Part shown: piece by piece, positions 61,425 through 64,000 of the stretch
Layout of the letters: every line of letters starts with the position of its first letter
Numbering within the stretch: the stretch's first letter is position 1
Assembly: GCA_027422505.1 (NCBI GenBank)
Contig: JAPQWV010000005.1
Span: 7,135,501 to 7,199,500, forward strand
Length of the DNA: 64,000 bases
Reading direction: 5' to 3'
From: Craterostigma plantagineum
Lineage: Eukaryota; Streptophyta; Magnoliopsida; Lamiales; Linderniaceae
Made by a program: the position numbers and the translations under genes
Notes under the pieces: model-generated
What the model was told of the DNA's origin: nothing
The model's input: only the letters and a program-made list of their open reading frames with translations
The model's database searches: none

Positions 61425-61557
61425 CCTTTTCTCCTTCTGCATCGCAGTCTACCATCTCGACCTCCCCCGACACGATGATGTATATGTCCTCGGGCGCCTC
61501 GTTCTGAATTATTACGTCCTCTCTCGGCGGTATGTACTCCGCCTTCATCTCCGAAAC
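61425..61557 (-). pseudogene. Captured exon of an AKT2-type potassium channel (cyclic nucleotide-binding domain)
   Basis: On the minus strand, 133 bases encode VSEMKAEYIPPREDVIIQNE, then APEDIYIIVSGEVEMVDCDA and EGEK. This closely resembles the start of the cyclic nucleotide-binding domain of plant Shaker channels, best the AKT2/3 type (MKAEYIPPREDVIxQNEAP as I recall it). An acceptor (cttgtaag) lies just before and a donor (gttaatg) just after, so a whole exon with some intron on each side was taken. It sits between the end of pol (61371) and the 3' LTR, antisense to the element. The reading frame has no stop. It cannot make a channel alone, but it could give RNA complementary to channel transcripts. 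Confidence 0.88.
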
Positions 61558-61655
61558 CTTACAAGATTAATTATTATTAATAAAATTAATATTATTAATA
61601 TGTACGTCGAAAAATTGTGGAGTAATTTTTTGGAATCAAGCTCAAGGTGGAGATT

Positions 61656-62185
61656 TGTTAGGTGAGCTTGATTTGACAATTCAACAATATTGGCTCTTTG
61701 AAACTACACGTGAGAATGGGACGAATAAATGCAACGAAGAAACTTGAATTGTCAGGCGCCGATGTCAAAAGAAACTGCTTTTGCATTATTCACGTGGGCT
61801 TGCAGTTTTTTCTACTCTTATTTCCACATGAACGAAGGTGCAAGGATTCAACTATAAATAGCGGTGATTGAGCAAAGAGAAAATTGCCTCAGGCCATAGA
61901 ACCACCAGACCACAACATCGTCAGCGAGGGTTTATTCCTCGGTCCGATACTTCTTGTATAACCTACTCTTAATATTGTTGTAGCTGCTTTTGTATCACGT
62001 CAGTGTACGTGTCTGTAATCACTCCACATAACAAATAAGTTATACCCTTCGGCCAATGGACGTAGGTCATTCTGACCGAACCACATAAATCTCGTGTTCA
62101 CTGTCCAAAGTTATTTTCGTCTCTTTTATTTATTATTGTCATTTTTCGGGCAAATAATTATCGGGGATTTCCGCATATCCTAACA
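61656..62185 (+). repeat. 3' LTR of Copia 3
   Basis: Direct repeat of 57303-57832, followed by the second tcgtg. Confidence 0.96.
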
Positions 62186-62311
62186 TCGTGGTTAAAAATA
62201 AAAATAAAAATAGTTAAAATTAAAAAAGTTGATGCGTTTTGTAATAAGTTTAAAAACTCAACTAGTTTTGTAATTCCATTCTCAAAACAACATCATTTGT
62301 GTAATTCTCTC

Positions 62312-63086
62312 TTGGTAGAAAGAAAATATATTTAATCCTTGCTTTTTGAAACGGACAAGAGAAGGTCACTGTTTTTTGCCCTGAGAGACGACGTCGTTTT
62401 GTGGCACTAATGCAAAAAAATTCAAAAACCGTCGCTATCAACATTGATATTGGAGTACGGAAGCAGTTCCATCAATGAGAAGACGTATTCCTATTCTTTG
62501 TAGTCGTTTGTTAAGATAACGTAATTATTTGATCTCTTGATATTTTTTGGTGCTTACGGTGTAAGACTTGCGTTTTCTTGCTTAGCTAAGCTATTAATTT
62601 ATTACGATAAAACAATCATCCGTGAGTTTTCAATTCTGATAAGAATCTGAACCTTATTTCTCTTAATATTATCCAATTCCTTCCACAAAAATACATTGCA
62701 TATTTTGCAAATCTTCATCATTTCAATAAAACAAAAGTAGAATGCACGCCCCTACACAGCTAACTAATTAACGAAACAGCCTTAATTAGGTACTAAAAGC
62801 GTGTCTTTAAGAAGTTATGACAAAAAAACCCACAAATCAACTGTTTAACCAAACTCCATGAGATGAACTTCACATGCTTGAGCCATCAAAGATGACCAAA
62901 AAATCATCATCTGAAAACATTATTACAAAGACATCTCCCATTGTCGTTATTAGGCGCTTCAATAAGACATCATCCTAATAATTGCGTGTTCATCCTTCTC
63001 ATTATCTCAATAACCTTTTCATTAAAACTATATATACATACACACACAATAAACCCTAGTAGATTTCCACCCATAGAAGGGACGAC
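62312..63086. other. Upstream region of the HD-Zip gene
   Basis: No gene is seen. A TATA-like box (ctatatatacata, 63028-63040) lies about 55 bases upstream of the ATG at 63087 and probably serves it. A short CA run follows. Confidence 0.5.
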
Positions 63087-63403
63087 ATGGAAACATATAA
63101 TTATGACGAAGAAAAGCCCGAATGCAGGAGAAACAAAGCCCGCCGAAGATTCGCCCTCGAGCAAATAAAGTCGTTAGAGATCATATTCAGCCATGAAACG
63201 AAGCTCGACCAAAAGAAGAAGCAGAAAGTCGCAGAAGATTTAGGGCTCGAGCCTCGCCAGGTGGCGATATGGTTTCAGAACAAAGGGCTCGGGGAAAATC
63301 GAAGGAGATTGAGAGAGATTACGAAGTGCTCAAAGCAAAGTACGACGGCCTATACGCAAAGCTGGAAGATATGAGGAGGGAAAAATCGCGCCTCGAAAAG
63401 CAG
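63087..63403 (+). pseudogene. HD-Zip class I transcription factor (ATHB-7/12-like), exon 1 with frameshift
   Basis: From ATG 63087 a short acidic N terminus leads into the homeodomain ([20 protein letters not shown], then [20 protein letters not shown] and VAIWFQNK). After WFQNK (about 63283) the frame is lost by one missing base in caaaggg. One frame over, it resumes as [20 protein letters not shown] and [20 protein letters not shown], the rest of recognition helix 3 and the leucine zipper, up to a donor (cag|gtgata) at 63403. The invariant Trp of RARWK is Gly here. HD-Zip I proteins bind CAATNATTG as dimers, and the ATHB-7/12 group responds to drought and ABA. It is either a pseudogene or there is a base error. 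Later exons lie at or beyond the window edge; a possible acceptor is at 63931, but the following codons do not look like zipper sequence. Confidence 0.85.
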
Positions 63404-64000
63404 GTGATAGATCGAGTCGTTCTTTATTTCTTGCCTCTCCCTCCTTTAAGGCGCGTTTGATACGCAGAATTCGATGCAGGAAAAAAAAAAAGAGAGAAGT
63501 GTAGTGATACGATAGGTAGCGCTGTCAATTTGGCGGGGCAGGCGGGCCATAAAAACTGGAGCCCGCCCCGCCCCCGGCGGGCCGTGGGCCTGGACCCACT
63601 TAAAAAAAGGATTATTATTTATTTTAATTTTAGAATTTATTTAATTACAAATAAATGTTTATCAACTTTGGTATTTATTTAAAAATAAGTAAAAACATGC
63701 CATTAATTACATATTTATTACTAAATATGACATTAAATTAAATATAATTAATATTAAATTATCTAATTAATTTAATATTTATTTTCTATATAATATATAT
63801 TATTTAATATATAATAATTAATTAAGTTTGCGGGCTGGCCCATGGGCGAGCCCGCCCCGCGACGAGCCTACAAAAGCACAGCCCGTGGGACGTGGGCGGG
63901 ACACATTGACACATCTAACGATAGCTTTTAGAAGGAGGCAGACCATGAAATTGTTTTGACTGACTACCTATTTGGGTACAACCCAACTCCGTTTAAATGT
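63404..64000 (+). other. First intron of the HD-Zip gene (to window end)
   Basis: Starts at the donor gtgatag. It holds a fragment of the 15455-15690 repeat family (gcgcgtttgatacgcagaattcga), an A-rich run and a hAT-like MITE. A possible acceptor (gcttttag) is at 63924-63931. Confidence 0.55.
63517..63917. mobile_element. hAT-type MITE in HD-Zip intron, 8-bp target duplication
   Basis: The ends tagcgctgtcaatttgg and cacattgacacatcta are imperfect inverse copies. The flanks are acgatagg (63509-63516) and acgatagc (63918-63925). GGCGGGC-type words lie near both ends with an AT-rich middle, like the core of the long-TIR elements at 18.8 and 56.6 kb. It is 401 bp long. Confidence 0.85.

Larger units (their letters stand above)
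57303..62185 (+). mobile_element. Copia LTR retrotransposon 3, nested, 5-bp target duplication
   Basis: Two 530-bp LTRs (57303-57832, 61656-62185) start tgttaggtgagcttg and end gcatatcctaaca. Target duplication tcgtg at 57298-57302 and 62186-62190. The empty site can be read in copy 1 of the host element (about 19600, tatttttgtggttaaaa). A primer site tagtatcagagcc (57836-57848, initiator Met tRNA type) and a polypurine-like tract (ctcaaggtggagat) are present. By eye the LTRs differ at about 19 positions (about 3.6 percent). It carries a foreign exon before the 3' LTR. Confidence 0.96.
56405..62311. mobile_element. Long-TIR element, copy 2, split by Copia 3
   Basis: Matches copy 1 (18614-19728) in order and orientation: cttgttaataattaaaactt, acttggcgtgat, gttcgatatct, the GGCGGGC core, gatatcgaactcacgtgtga, ggtcacgccaagtaatttt, then after the Copia gtggttaaaaataaaaataa to gtaattctctc. 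The outer left terminus seen in copy 1 is missing here. Confidence 0.85.

Noticed and set aside
63932..64000. HD-Zip exon 2 starting at 63932
   Set aside because: The acceptor and phase would fit, but the codons (KEADHEIVLTDYLFGYNPTP) do not continue the leucine zipper, so I did not annotate it as an exon.
1..64000. tRNA genes or organellar inserts
   Set aside because: No cloverleaf with conserved box A/B words and no plastid or mitochondrial gene sequence was noticed. A tRNAscan and organelle BLAST would settle this.

Overview
The window is nuclear DNA of a flowering plant, most likely a eudicot. The evidence is intron-rich genes with GT-AG junctions for plant-specific families (a CDPK-related kinase, a MutS2 of the plant MUTS2A type, a class I HD-Zip), AT-rich spacers, and many plant transposons (Copia, MULE, hAT and PIF-like MITEs, a 5S-bearing LTR of Cassandra type). 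The species cannot be told from the sequence.

Region 1 (1-17.7 kb) holds most of the genes. A terminal exon of a Nudix-like gene (+) converges on a complete three-exon gene for 60S acidic ribosomal protein P1 (-). An LTR-like stretch follows, then a 20-exon MutS2 gene (-, 865 codons) and an 11-exon CDPK-related kinase gene (+, 585 codons). Both long gene models were built by joining exons at splice sites, and their summed lengths are divisible by three. MITEs sit inside introns of both.

Region 2 (17.7-63 kb) is a transposon graveyard with a readable nesting order. It contains a long-TIR element at 18.6-19.7 kb, a solo Copia LTR at 20-21 kb and a minus-strand Copia element at 21.6-26.2 kb. 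An array rich in the motif TATACCA (26.9-29.1 kb) is followed by a decayed Ulp1-peptidase gene that was split by a Cassandra-like solo LTR. A second Copia element occupies 32.2-37.5 kb (5-bp target duplication). Next comes a large inverted repeat, 40.5-53.9 kb. Its arms were later interrupted by a TA-flanked element, a hAT-like MITE, a 242-bp insert and a 7.9-kb MULE with a 9-bp target duplication. The MULE carries convergent transposase (+) and Ulp1 peptidase (-) genes. After it lie a coiled-coil pseudogene (54.1-55.2 kb) and a second copy of the long-TIR element, split by a third Copia element (57.3-62.2 kb, identical-length 530-bp LTRs, 5-bp target duplication). This third Copia carries, antisense to its own genes, one exon of an AKT2-type potassium channel with its splice sites.

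Region 3 (62.3-64 kb) is the start of an HD-Zip class I gene (ATHB-7/12 type). It has a one-base frameshift in the homeodomain recognition helix and a hAT-like MITE in its first intron.

The host genes do not form a pathway. The most notable finds are the captured potassium-channel exon, the two-gene MULE with a dead transposase but nearly intact peptidase, the interrupted palindrome that supplies pre-insertion sites for several transposons, and the 5S-bearing solo LTR inside a peptidase gene. All transposon polyproteins here are broken, so none looks autonomous.
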